Shown piece after piece: positions 35,236 to 43,205 of a DNA stretch of 64,000 nucleotides. Source of the DNA: Amycolatopsis antarctica. GTDB lineage: Bacteria; Actinomycetota; Actinomycetes; Mycobacteriales; Pseudonocardiaceae. Positions within the stretch are counted from its first letter, which is position 1. Every line of letters starts with the position of its first letter. Below the pieces are notes generated by a model. The model was not told where the DNA came from, did not search any database, and saw nothing but the letters and a program-made list of their open reading frames with translations. A program made the position numbers and the translations under genes. The stretch spans positions 1 through 64,000 of the forward strand of contig NZ_NKYE01000013.1 in the NCBI RefSeq assembly GCF_002262875.1, in the 5' to 3' direction.

Positions 35236-36423
35236 ATGAGTGCTCGGGAGTGGATCGGCAAGGACTTCTACAAGGAGCTGGGCGTCTCCTCCAGCGCGTC
35301 CGCGGACGAGATCAAGAAGTCGTACCGCAAGCTGGCCAAGGAGAACCATCCGGACGCGAACTCCGGCAACGCCAAGGCGGAGCAGAAGTTCAAGGCGGTC
35401 TCCGAGGCGTACGGCGTGCTCTCCGACCCGGGCAAGCGCAAGGAGTACGACGAGGCGCGCAGGCTGTTCGGCTCCAGCGGGGCCGGAGCAGGCGGCTTCG
35501 GCTTCCCCGGCGCGGGCGGTCAGGGCGGCCCCGGCGGATTCGACGTCGGCGACATCTTCGGCCAGCAGGGCCAGGCGGGTGGCTTCGGCGGCCTCGGCGA
35601 CATGCTCGGCAGTCTGTTCAACCGGCGCGGTGCCGGCGGTGCCGGCTCGGCGAACCGGGCGCAGCGCGGGGCCGACGTGGAGACCGACGTCCGGATCGAC
35701 TTCGTCGAGGCGGTCAAAGGGGCGACCCTGCCGCTGCGACTGTCCAGTCCGGCGAGCTGTTCCACCTGTGGCGGCAACGGTGCGAAGCCGGGCACCCGGC
35801 CGCGTACCTGTTCCACCTGCGGCGGTGCCGGCCTGGTCTCGCGTAGCCAGGGAGCGTTCGCGTTCTCCGAACCGTGCCCGGACTGCCGCGGCCGCGGGTC
35901 GATCATCGACGACCCGTGCGCCGAGTGCGGTGGCGACGGCATCAGCACCCGGACCAGGACGCTGACCGTCCGGGTCCCGGCCGGTGTCGACGACGATCAG
36001 CGCATCCGGCTGGCCGGTCAGGGCGAACCGGGACGCGGCGGAGCCACCGCCGGGGACCTGTTCGTCCGCGTGCACGTCAACCCGCATCCGACGTTCGGGC
36101 GCAAGGGCAACGACCTGACGATCACCATCCCGGTCGGCTTCGACGAACTCGCCCTCGGCGGCACCGTCACCGTGCCGACGCTGGAGGGCCGGGTCTCGCT
36201 GAAGGTCGCGCCGGGAACGTCGAGCGGACGGGTGCTGCGGGTGCGCGGCAAGGGCATCACGAAGCGCGACGGGGCGCAGGGCGACCTGCTCGTCACCCTC
36301 CAGGTGACGATCCCGGCGAAGGTCGACGGTGAGGCGAAAGCCGCGCTGGATGCCTACGCCAAGGCGATGGCCGACGAGGACCCGCGTCCCGAGATCACGG
36401 CGATGCTGGCCGAGCGGAGCTGA
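35236..36423 (+). CDS. dnaJ: Co-chaperone DnaJ
   Basis: 395 aa. J domain with HPD at 38-40 (KLAKENHPDANSG), a Gly/Phe linker (GGFGFPGAGGQGGPGGFD), and four zinc-finger motifs CSTCGGNG, CSTCGGAG, CPDCRGRG and CAECGGDG (about 174-240). Then the C-terminal client-binding beta domains with GDLFVRVHVNPHPTFGRKGN. AGGAGGAG lies before ATG 35236. It delivers clients to DnaK and stimulates its ATPase. The spacing of 39 nt from grpE keeps it in the operon. Confidence 0.98.
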   Translation: MSAREWIGKDFYKELGVSSSASADEIKKSYRKLAKENHPDANSGNAKAEQKFKAVSEAYGVLSDPGKRKEYDEARRLFGSSGAGAGGFGFPGAGGQGGPGGFDVGDIFGQQGQAGGFGGLGDMLGSLFNRRGAGGAGSANRAQRGADVETDVRIDFVEAVKGATLPLRLSSPASCSTCGGNGAKPGTRPRTCSTCGGAGLVSRSQGAFAFSEPCPDCRGRGSIIDDPCAECGGDGISTRTRTLTVRVPAGVDDDQRIRLAGQGEPGRGGATAGDLFVRVHVNPHPTFGRKGNDLTITIPVGFDELALGGTVTVPTLEGRVSLKVAPGTSSGRVLRVRGKGITKRDGAQGDLLVTLQVTIPAKVDGEAKAALDAYAKAMADEDPRPEITAMLAERS

Positions 36424-36425
36424 CG

Positions 36426-36866
36426 ATGACCTTCGGTGGGGGCATGCCAGGACTGCCCGGCGGAGCCGACGAGGACACCCCGGTCTTCGTCATCTCGGTC
36501 GCCGCGCAGCTTTCCGGCCTGCACGCGCAGACCCTGCGTTCCTACGACCGGCTCGGGCTGGTGTCGCCGGGACGCACCTCCGGCGGCGGCCGCCGCTATT
36601 CGGTGCGCGACATCGCCCAGCTCCGCGAGGTGCAGCGCCTGTCCCAGGAGGACGGGGTGAACCTCGCCGGGGTGAAGCGCATCATCGAGCTGGAGAACCA
36701 GGTCGATGCCCTGCGGCTGCGCCTGTCCGAACTCACCGAGGAGATCGCCGCCGCCTACGCGGCGGCCGAGGCGGCCACGGCGGCCGTGCACGCCTCGTAT
36801 CGCAAGGACCTCGTGCCGATCCGGCGCGAGACCGCACTGGTCGTGTGGAAGCCCCGCAGGCGCTGA
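36426..36866 (+). CDS. hspR: Heat-shock repressor HspR (MerR family)
   Basis: 146 aa. The MerR-type HTH: PVFVISVAAQLSGLHAQTLR, SYDRLGLVSPGRTSGGGRRY, then the coiled coil VKRIIELENQVDALRLRLSE. It binds the HAIR sites before dnaK and clpB and is released when DnaK is titrated by unfolded protein. It starts 2 nt after the dnaJ stop. The end of the gene forms the left arm of the operon terminator. Confidence 0.96.
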   Translation: MTFGGGMPGLPGGADEDTPVFVISVAAQLSGLHAQTLRSYDRLGLVSPGRTSGGGRRYSVRDIAQLREVQRLSQEDGVNLAGVKRIIELENQVDALRLRLSELTEEIAAAYAAAEAATAAVHASYRKDLVPIRRETALVVWKPRRR

Positions 36867-36879
36867 CGCCTGCGGGGCT
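36850..36879 (+). terminator. Terminator overlapping the hspR stop
   Basis: AGCCCCGCAGGCG (36850-36862), loop CTGA, CGCCTGCGGGGCT (36867-36879): perfect 13-bp stem. The left arm lies in the last hspR codons and the loop covers the stop codon. It separates the heat-shock operon from the convergent flavohemoglobin gene. Confidence 0.75.
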
Positions 36880-36915
36880 CTCCGCGTTTCAGTAGCTCGC
36901 GTCAGTAGCTCGGCC

Positions 36916-38193
36916 TCAGTCGATGGTGAAGGGGTCGTACCGGATCCGGTCGGCCTGGCAACCCGCGACGAGCAGTTTCGCCACCGTCGCCCGAATCATC
37001 GTCGGCGAGCCGGACACCAGGATCTCGTGTTCGCTCCAGTCGGCACGCCTGGTCACCGCCTCGGCAAGGGTCCCCTTCTGGATCCCGGAGCCTTCCGGTA
37101 CTTCCTCCGCGACGGCGGTCAGGTTCAGCCACGGCCTGGTCGACGCGAGCGCGCGCAGCCGGTCCAGGTCGTAGAGGTCGGCGATCGTCCGGCCACCGAA
37201 GAATAGGTCGACGGCGGGCGGCGACGAACGTCTGCTCAGTTCCTCGATGATGGATCGCATCGGCGAGATTCCCGAGCCGCCCGCGATCATCAACTGGCGC
37301 CGGGTGGTCTCCGCGTCGACGGTCAGGTTGCCGCCCATGGCGGGGCCGAGCTGCCAGACGTCGCCGGGACGTGTCTGGTTCACCATCGCCCGGCTCACCC
37401 AGCCACCCTCGACGGCACGCACCTGGAACTCGATACAGCCGTCCTCGCGCGGGGCGTTCGACGGCGACAGGTAGCGCCACAGCCGGGGCCGCTGCGGGAT
37501 CTCCACGCTGAGGTGGTTGCCCGGCGAGTACGGCAGCGGTTCCTCCACCCGCACCCGGATCACCGCCGCGTCCGGCCCGGCCCTGCGGTGCTCGACCACG
37601 GTGGCCCACCAGGACGTCGGCCCGGTGACCTCCTCCGCGGCGTCCCGCATGGCCGTGGCGACGATGCTGTACGCGGTACCCCAGGCCTGCTCGACCTCCT
37701 CGGTCCAGTCCTTGCCCGCGTAGCGTTTCAGCGAGGTGAGCAGTGCTGTGCCGACGGCATCGTAGTGCCCGGTGACGACCTGGAACTTCCGGTGGTCGCG
37801 GCCGAGCTGCCGCAGGAACGGCAGCAGTTCCTCGGTCCGGTCGACCATCTGCACTACGTGCACCAGCGCGCGCAGCAGGCGGCTGCGCTGCACCGACATG
37901 TTCGCCGGGAACAGGTCCCTGGTGTCCGGTGAAATTGTGAACAGGACACCGTAGAAGAATTGTGCCACTTCGGGCGCGCGGCTTTCCACGCCTGCCCAGC
38001 TCTGCCGAATGAGTTCGACTATTTCGCTGTTTTCACTACTCTCAGGTGTACTCTCGACATCAGCGTCACCCGATCGTGGGACGGGCGGTGCTACTGCGTG
38101 TTCCTGGTGTTCCTCGTGTTCCGGGGCGGTTGTCTCCGGCTCGGTGATCGTCGCCTTGTCGGAAGAATTCTGGAGTTGCACGTTGGTTGTCAT
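36916..38193 (-). CDS. Flavohemoglobin-like protein, paralogue 1
   Basis: 425 aa. An acidic N-terminal extension (about 50 aa) precedes a globin domain: FFYGVLF (Tyr B10), NMSVQRSRLLRALVHVVQMV (Gln near E7), LGRDHRKFQVVTGHYDAVGT (proximal His). The reductase part has PLPYSPGNHLSVEIPQRPRL, WRYLSPSNAP (FAD site), GGSGISPMRSI (NAD site) and SGSPTMI where Hmp has CGPxxFM; it ends IRYDPFTID. The altered motifs point to a type II-like flavohemoglobin rather than a classical NO dioxygenase. Divergent from a PPOX-like gene at 38438. Confidence 0.85.
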   Translation of the reverse strand: MTTNVQLQNSSDKATITEPETTAPEHEEHQEHAVAPPVPRSGDADVESTPESSENSEIVELIRQSWAGVESRAPEVAQFFYGVLFTISPDTRDLFPANMSVQRSRLLRALVHVVQMVDRTEELLPFLRQLGRDHRKFQVVTGHYDAVGTALLTSLKRYAGKDWTEEVEQAWGTAYSIVATAMRDAAEEVTGPTSWWATVVEHRRAGPDAAVIRVRVEEPLPYSPGNHLSVEIPQRPRLWRYLSPSNAPREDGCIEFQVRAVEGGWVSRAMVNQTRPGDVWQLGPAMGGNLTVDAETTRRQLMIAGGSGISPMRSIIEELSRRSSPPAVDLFFGGRTIADLYDLDRLRALASTRPWLNLTAVAEEVPEGSGIQKGTLAEAVTRRADWSEHEILVSGSPTMIRATVAKLLVAGCQADRIRYDPFTID

Positions 38194-38301
38194 AAGCTGA
38201 CTGCGCTCTCCTAACCGTCCGAACTTCGCGAGGGCAGATGGCGTCTCGCATTCCCCCGACTGGACGCCGACACTAATCGCGCCTTACGCGGTTTTGTGAA
38301 G

Positions 38302-38313
38302 ATGCACGTGCAT
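38302..38313. promoter_or_regulatory. Palindrome between flavohemoglobin 1 and PPOX 1
   Basis: ATGCACGTGCAT, a perfect 12-bp palindrome, preceded by AAG to give AAGATGCACGTGCATTCA. The AAGATGCA half resembles NsrR half-sites known from other bacteria. It lies in the 244-bp divergent promoter region. Confidence 0.45.
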
Positions 38314-38437
38314 TCAGCTCAATCGGACCAGCGCGACTACGGCGGGTCGCACCGGATCACCGTTCGATTACGAGCAACGGGGGAATTCGCCTTCACACCG
38401 CGACCGCCCGGGCAGCGGCGTGCGACAGTCCTCGGCC

Positions 38438-39079
38438 ATGGATGCGACCGGTCTGACCGACCACCGCCTGCCCGGATCGACCGGGGAGCACCTCCTCCAA
38501 TGCGCGTACGGCACCGGCGAACGGGCCGAACGGTTCTACGGGGACCAGGTGCTCGACCACCTCAACCACGAGATGATCGCCTTCGTCCAGCGGATGGAGC
38601 TGGCCTTCGTGGCGACCTCGGACAACCGGGGCGAGGCGGACTGCTCGTTGCGGGCGGGTCCGCCCGGTTTCCTCCGGGTGTTCGACGAACGCTGCCTCGC
38701 CTACCCCGAGTACCGCGGTAATGGAGTGATGGCGAGCCTCGGCAACATCGCCGAGAACCCGAACGCCGGACTGCTGCTGATCGACTTCACCCGCGAGGTC
38801 ATCGGCCTGCACGTCAACGGGCGCGCCCGGATCGCCGCGGACTCCGAGCTGCGGGCCGAGTTCGAGGACGTGCCCACCGACTTCGAACACGGCCGGGCAC
38901 CCGAATGCTGGGTGGTGATCAACGTCGTGGAGGCGTACATCCACTGCCGCAAGCACATTCCGCACCTGCGACCGGTCACCGGCGAGGAAAGGGCATGGGG
39001 TACCGACGACGTCCGGCGCAAGGGCGGCGACCACTTCGGCGTCCGCCGCGACCGGCGGGAGGCCGCCGCCGGCCGTTGA
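38438..39079 (+). CDS. FMN split-barrel (PPOX-like) protein, paralogue 1
   Basis: 213 aa. Core: MIAFVQRMELAFVATSDNRG, EADCSLRAGPPGFLRVFDER, LAYPEYRGNGVMASLGNIAE, NPNAGLLLIDFTREVIGLHV, NGRARI, and INVVEAYIHCRKHIPHLRP with a Cys and two His. This is the pyridoxamine-phosphate-oxidase/flavin-reductase split-barrel fold, expected to bind FMN or F420 as a dimer. It is divergent from flavohemoglobin 1 and paralogous to 44626-45411, which sits in the same relation to flavohemoglobin 2. Substrate unknown; an electron donor or acceptor for the hemoprotein is plausible. Confidence 0.82.
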   Translation: MDATGLTDHRLPGSTGEHLLQCAYGTGERAERFYGDQVLDHLNHEMIAFVQRMELAFVATSDNRGEADCSLRAGPPGFLRVFDERCLAYPEYRGNGVMASLGNIAENPNAGLLLIDFTREVIGLHVNGRARIAADSELRAEFEDVPTDFEHGRAPECWVVINVVEAYIHCRKHIPHLRPVTGEERAWGTDDVRRKGGDHFGVRRDRREAAAGR

Positions 39080-39096
39080 CGCGGGTGCTCGGTTCG

Positions 39097-39801
39097 TCAG
39101 CGCAGGTGTTCGGCGAAGAACGACTGCACCCGGTGCCAGGCGTCCTCGTTCGACTCGTGGTGGTAACCGAACCCGGCGACCTTCGCGAGCCGGTTCAGTG
39201 GACCGAGCGGTAACCGGTTGGCGAAACTGTGCCCGGCGTCCGGGTACTCCTTGACGTCGTGCGGGATCCCCCGGGTGGCAAGGGCGTGCTCGACCTTCGC
39301 CGCCGCACCACGCAACGACGGGTCCTTCGCGCCGAAGCTCGCCACCACCGGGCAAGCTCCGTCCAAAATGGACATATCCTTGGGCAGGATCCCGTAGTAC
39401 GGTGCCGAAGCGTCGAACTGGCCCGTGGCGGCGACGAGCGCGAACCCGCCGCCCATGCAGAAGCCGACGACTCCGGTCTTGCCCGTACAGTCCGCACGCT
39501 CAGCCAGCAGGGTTCGCGCGGCGTCGAGATCGTCGAACGCGCGGCCCTCGCCTGCCAGCAGCGACTGGAACACCGACTTCACGCAACGCACGATGCCGCC
39601 GCGGGAGAACAGATCCGGTGCCACCGCGAGATACCCGGCGGTGGCGAACCGATCGGTGATCGACCGCGCGTCCTGGGTCAGTCCGAAGGCATCGTGCACC
39701 ACGACCACCGCCGGATACGGTCCCGCGCCGGACACGGCCGCCTGCGGCTCGGCCAGGTACCCGGCGATCGTTCCGTCCTGCGTGGGAATGCGGATGTCCA
39801 T
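39097..39801 (-). CDS. Dienelactone-hydrolase-family enzyme
   Basis: 234 aa from ATG 39801 (MDIRIPTQDGTIAGYLAEPQ). Alpha/beta-hydrolase with cysteine nucleophile GFCMGGGFAL (about 118-127), Asp in SFGAKDPSLRG and His in YPDAGHSFANR, the DLH triad. EAVVVVHDAFGLT-type oxyanion segment PAVVVVHDAFGLTQ is present. Hydrolyses dienelactone-like esters or similar compounds. Convergent with the PPOX-like gene, 17 nt between stops. Confidence 0.88.
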   Translation of the reverse strand: MDIRIPTQDGTIAGYLAEPQAAVSGAGPYPAVVVVHDAFGLTQDARSITDRFATAGYLAVAPDLFSRGGIVRCVKSVFQSLLAGEGRAFDDLDAARTLLAERADCTGKTGVVGFCMGGGFALVAATGQFDASAPYYGILPKDMSILDGACPVVASFGAKDPSLRGAAAKVEHALATRGIPHDVKEYPDAGHSFANRLPLGPLNRLAKVAGFGYHHESNEDAWHRVQSFFAEHLR

Positions 39802-40010
39802 ACCTGGCAACCTAGCTGGCCACCGACACTTCCGCAGGCGACACGCGACCCGTCGGCGACGGCGATCACTCGCCGGTCGGCCGGGATCGGTTCGGTCACC
39901 ATGTTGGCGAGTCGTCGAGTGGCCATGTCATCCCGGTCTGGCCCGGTGCGACGGTTCGACTCGGCTGCGTGACCGTCGGACGTTATCGCCGCCGGGTTTG
40001 TCCGGGTGGG

Positions 40011-40510
40011 TTACGGCAGGTCTCGCCAGAGGATGAGCAGATCCACCGGGCCAAGGCTGGGATGGATGAACCCTCCAGTTGCGGAGCCGATGATCCTGAA
40101 GCCTTCGGAGGTGTACAGCCGCGTGGCAGCCTCGTTGGAGGCGGCGACAGCGTTGAACTGGATGCTGCTGAAGCCGGACGCGGTGGTCCAGGCGATCATG
40201 TCGCGGACCAGGGCGCGCCCGACTCCGCGGCCCCTGGCCGGCGCGGCGACCATGAACGACCCTGATGCCACATGCGCCCCCTGGTTCGGGCGGTTCGCGT
40301 ACATGTTCGCAGTGCCCAGCACCGCGTTGTTGTCGTCTGTGGCGACGACGACGCGCCCTGGCGCGGCCACCATCGGAGGAAGATCGCATGTCGTCTTCGT
40401 CGGGCTCGGGCGTCCATCGCGAAGGTCTCTTCGGCGCTGGACACTTCCCGGATGATCGTCCAGATTGCGGTCCAGTCGGCGTGTGTCGCAACGCGAACGT
40501 CGATCGTCAT
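40011..40510 (-). pseudogene. GNAT acetyltransferase with frameshifts
   Basis: The start MTIDVRVATHADWTAIWTII, REVSSAEETFAMDAR is in one frame (from ATG 40510). The middle PDEDDMRSS is in a second frame. The rest MVAAPGRVVVATDDNNAVLG, RGRGVGRALVRDMIAWTT and GGFIHPSLGPVDLLILWRDL is in a third frame, ending at 40011. Together they make a full GNAT of about 165 aa. Two small insertions near 40400 and 40375 break it, so it is a recent pseudogene unless the assembly is wrong here. Acetyl-CoA loop RGRGVGRA is intact. Confidence 0.7.
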
Positions 40511-41256
40511 GCAGGTACCTCAGCAGTGGGAGCCGGAACACGGCAAGCGCTTTTGGGCGACTCGGGCGGCCTTGCTTGCCTTGATGGCGAGTTCGTCCGT
40601 GCGGGCCACCGCTGACATAGATCACTTGGCCGGTTATGAAGCATGTCCGCGCGGCGAACCCGCATATAGTCCCGAACCGTCGAATACGACTGGTTCGTTG
40701 CCGAGCGCTCATCGACAAGTCGCGCCAGAATTCGTGTGGCGGTAGGGCGTTGCTTCCGTGGCGCATCCGGCCAACGGTGGGGTTTCGGGGGTGGTGTATC
40801 GGGTTTCGGGCACGCCTTCGGCGCGCCGTGTGGAACTGTCGCTCCACGGGTCGGTTCTCGTGGCCGGTCACCAGCGACAGTTCCACACGGAACGTTTTCG
40901 TCGTCTTGTTCTGCTGCGGTCCCGTTGCCGCTGAGGTCTGGTGCTACGCGCTCGGAGAGCGTTCCTTCCTCGGCTGGTGCGGCATCGTGCCTGCCTGCGC
41001 GGGCTTTCCGGCGTGTCTTGTTCTGGTCTTCTCCGGGCGACCGGTTCCTGGTGTTGGGTTGGTGGGTCATGTGACGCGGGTGATCGTGCTGTCGCGGGCG
41101 TATTCCGGGCGGCATCCGTCGACGGTCACGCGACCGTCGGGCCGTGAGCGGCGGCAAGCACTCTCCGGGGAACTGGTCGACTTTCCGGGCATGTACTCGG
41201 CGGAGGTCTGCGATCGCATTTCGGCGACGAACTGCATTTGGTGCCATGGCGCTTGG
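40511..41256. other. Gene-poor region with hairpin repeat copy 1
   Basis: About 750 bp without a convincing gene. Long frames exist but read as arginine/cysteine-rich shadow translation. It holds hairpin repeat copy 1 (about 40780-40894) and probably decayed mobile DNA next to the DUF222/HNH gene. Confidence 0.5.
40780..40894 (+). repeat. Covarying hairpin repeat, copy 1
   Basis: A conserved lead GGGTTTCGGGCACGCCTTCG is followed by perfect 18-bp arms at 40826-40843 and 40873-40890 with a 29-nt loop ending GGTCACC. The inner stem CTGTCGCT/AGCGACAG is unchanged in copy 2, while the outer stem changes on both arms (GTGGAA/TTCCAC here, GGGTAA/TTACCC in copy 2). Confidence 0.85.
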
Positions 41257-42525
41257 TCAGAAGGGCGCGGGTGTTGGTGTTGGTGGGTGGAGGGGTTTGG
41301 GGTGGCTGGTGTGGTGTTGTCTGGTGGGGGTGGTGATGTGGAGGGTTCCGGTGGTGTCTTGGTGGAGGTGCCAGCCGGGGGTGTTTTTGAGTTGGTGGTG
41401 TCGTCGGCAGAGGCTGGTGAGGTTGTCAGCGGCGGTGGTGCCGCCGTGTGCCCAGTCGGTGGTGTGGTCGATGTCGGATAGGTGTGTTGGTCGGTGGCAG
41501 CCGGGCATGCGGCATTCGCGGTCGCGGACTTTGACCAGTTCGGCCAACGCGGTGGGTGGTCGGTAGCGGGTGCGTCCGACATCGCGCACGGTTCGGTGGA
41601 CGGGGTCGGTGACTACCTTGCGCAGCGCGGAGTTCGGATTCTGGGCAAGATGCCGGGCGAGCCAGGCGGGGATGGGTCCGTGGCCGGAGAGTTCGGCGGG
41701 CTGATCGTCTGCTTCGGCGAGGGTTGTCGCGGCGACGTGGACGAATATTTCGGTGCGGGGTTCGCTCTGACGGTGGCCGAGGCAGAGTTCGGCGAACACG
41801 TCAGCACGCAACTGTTCAAGGGTGCGGGTTTCGTTGCGGCCGCGCAGGGTTGTGGCGATGCGGTCCACGCGGGTGTAGATGGCGGTGGCGGTTTCGGTGG
41901 GCAGGTCGGCGATGAGGGTGCTCATGGCGTCGTCCTGATGCACCAGTTGCACACGGCGATCCAGCCGCCGTCTCCGGGCTCGTTCGGCATGCCCGCCGGG
42001 ATCAACGTGCGCGACTTGGCGCACGACCGCACGGCGAATACTGGATGGATTCCGACCATCCACTCGACCAGCCATTGCAGCATCGACGGCAGCGGCGTGC
42101 TCGTCCGATAGCGGGTTGGTGGCATCGACAATTTTGGAGGCTTTGTAGGCGTCGATGACGCCGGTTTCCATCGCCGCCAGGGTTTCCGGTAGTCGGGTGG
42201 TCAACGCTTGTGCCATCGCGACCATTCGCTGCGCGCGGTGTTCGGTGGTCGCCAGGGTCAGTGCGATCTCGGCTGCCACCCCACGCGGGTCTTCGCACAG
42301 GGCAGCGAAGCGGGCCACCGCCCGCACCTGCACAGCTTCCGCGTGGGAGCGTGCGGCCTCGGCGTCGCGCATCACCCGTAGCAACCCCCGCCCCGACAAC
42401 CGTCCGAGCCCAGCACCGTGCAGCCCGCCGTGACTCACACCGCTGTGATCAACGCGCACCGTTTCCCGCGATTCCATGTCCAGAATCGCGGATAGCTGCA
42501 ATTCTACAGATCCCCCATCGATCAT
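41257..42525 (-). CDS. DUF222/HNH endonuclease, 13E12-repeat family
   Basis: 422 aa. DUF222 region: VQVRAVARFAALCEDPRGVA, EIALTLATTEHRAQRMVAMA, LPETLAAMETGVIDAYKASK, DAMSTLIADLPTETATAIYT. C-terminal HNH nuclease: VRDRECRMPGCHRPTHLSDI, DHTTDWAHGGTTAADNLTSL, CRRHHQLKN, with zinc cysteines and catalytic His pair. Mycobacterial 13E12/REP13E12 proteins belong here and mark mobile or phage-attachment regions. Codon use is more AT-tolerant near the C terminus. It is flanked by two inverted hairpin repeats. Confidence 0.9.
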   Translation of the reverse strand: MIDGGSVELQLSAILDMESRETVRVDHSGVSHGGLHGAGLGRLSGRGLLRVMRDAEAARSHAEAVQVRAVARFAALCEDPRGVAAEIALTLATTEHRAQRMVAMAQALTTRLPETLAAMETGVIDAYKASKIVDATNPLSDEHAAAVDAAMAGRVDGRNPSSIRRAVVRQVAHVDPGGHAERARRRRLDRRVQLVHQDDAMSTLIADLPTETATAIYTRVDRIATTLRGRNETRTLEQLRADVFAELCLGHRQSEPRTEIFVHVAATTLAEADDQPAELSGHGPIPAWLARHLAQNPNSALRKVVTDPVHRTVRDVGRTRYRPPTALAELVKVRDRECRMPGCHRPTHLSDIDHTTDWAHGGTTAADNLTSLCRRHHQLKNTPGWHLHQDTTGTLHITTPTRQHHTSHPKPLHPPTPTPAPF

Positions 42526-42730
42526 GGGTCCATTCTATTCGGAGGGTGTTCGGATTTACATAACACCATCGGGTGTCGCATTGAATGAATGGACCATTTG
42601 TTCGGCGGTCTTGGAGAGGGTGCGGTATTGGTGTCCAGTAACGGTTTCTTGTGACGGGTCGCGGAGCCTGTTGGCACCGTGAAACGCGGCGGAGGGGGAC
42701 CTTTGCCGGACAGCGCCAAGCCTCTATGCA

Positions 42731-42865
42731 GCCAGGAACCGGACAGCACCAAACCGACCAGCACCAAGGCCCCGTGCGGCCAGGAACCCGACAGCACCAA
42801 ACCGACCAGCACCAAGGCCCCGTGCGGCCAGGAACCCGACAGCACCAAGCCGACCAGCGTCGCCC
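42731..42865. repeat. 48-bp tandem repeat, about 2.8 units
   Basis: Units at 42731-42778, 42779-42826 and 42827-42865 (partial), each starting GCCAGGAACCCGACAGCACC and ending CCAAGGCCCCGTGCG. Because 48 is a multiple of three, all frames stay open: one plus frame would read QEPDSTKPTSTKAPCG repeatedly. Confidence 0.9.
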
Positions 42866-42991
42866 ATCCCGTCAAGCAGGCCCCCGAAGGACAGCCGGGC
42901 GCAGCAGCCGGGGTACGAACCCGGACGCGACACACCCAACCGGACGCGACACCCCACCCGCTCCGCACCAGACAGCACCGGCACACCCGTT

Positions 42992-43100
42992 CCGTGGGTA
43001 ACTGTCGCTGGTGACCATCAACGGCGAACGCCCCGCGCAGCGACAGTTACCCGCGGCGCGCCGAAGGCGTGCCCGAAACCCAAGACGCCACCCCGATACC
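42992..43100 (-). repeat. Covarying hairpin repeat, copy 2 (inverted)
   Basis: Minus-strand copy of the element at 40780-40894. Arms at 42992-43009 and 43039-43056, 18 bp with one G-T wobble, and a loop of 29 nt as in copy 1. The lead GGGTTTCGGGCACGCCTTCG is on the right (minus strand). The pair flanks the DUF222/HNH gene in opposite orientation. Confidence 0.85.
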
Positions 43101-43205
43101 CCCCGACCCCGGACCCCGATACGTCCCGAACCCGAAATCCGATACGCCCCGAACCAGGAGCCGAACCGATACCCCACGAACCCCGGCACACCCCCGTTGG
43201 AGTGT

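Larger units (their letters stand above)
42526..43205. other. Gene-free region with tandem and hairpin repeats
   Basis: About 680 bp between the DUF222/HNH start and the flavohemoglobin 2 stop. It contains 48-bp tandem repeats (42731-42865), hairpin repeat copy 2 (42992-43100) and degenerate CCCCGATACG-type repeats (about 43093-43195). A 111-codon plus-strand frame over the 48-bp repeats is not convincing. Confidence 0.6.

Noticed and set aside
40636..41481. 281-aa plus-strand frame
   Set aside because: Cys/Arg/Trp-rich shadow composition, covers the hairpin repeat and runs antisense into the HNH gene.
42679..43014. 111-aa protein with QEPDSTKPTSTKAPCG repeats
   Set aside because: All frames are open through the 48-bp repeat, no ribosome site, and the end reads into the hairpin repeat; kept as repeat only.
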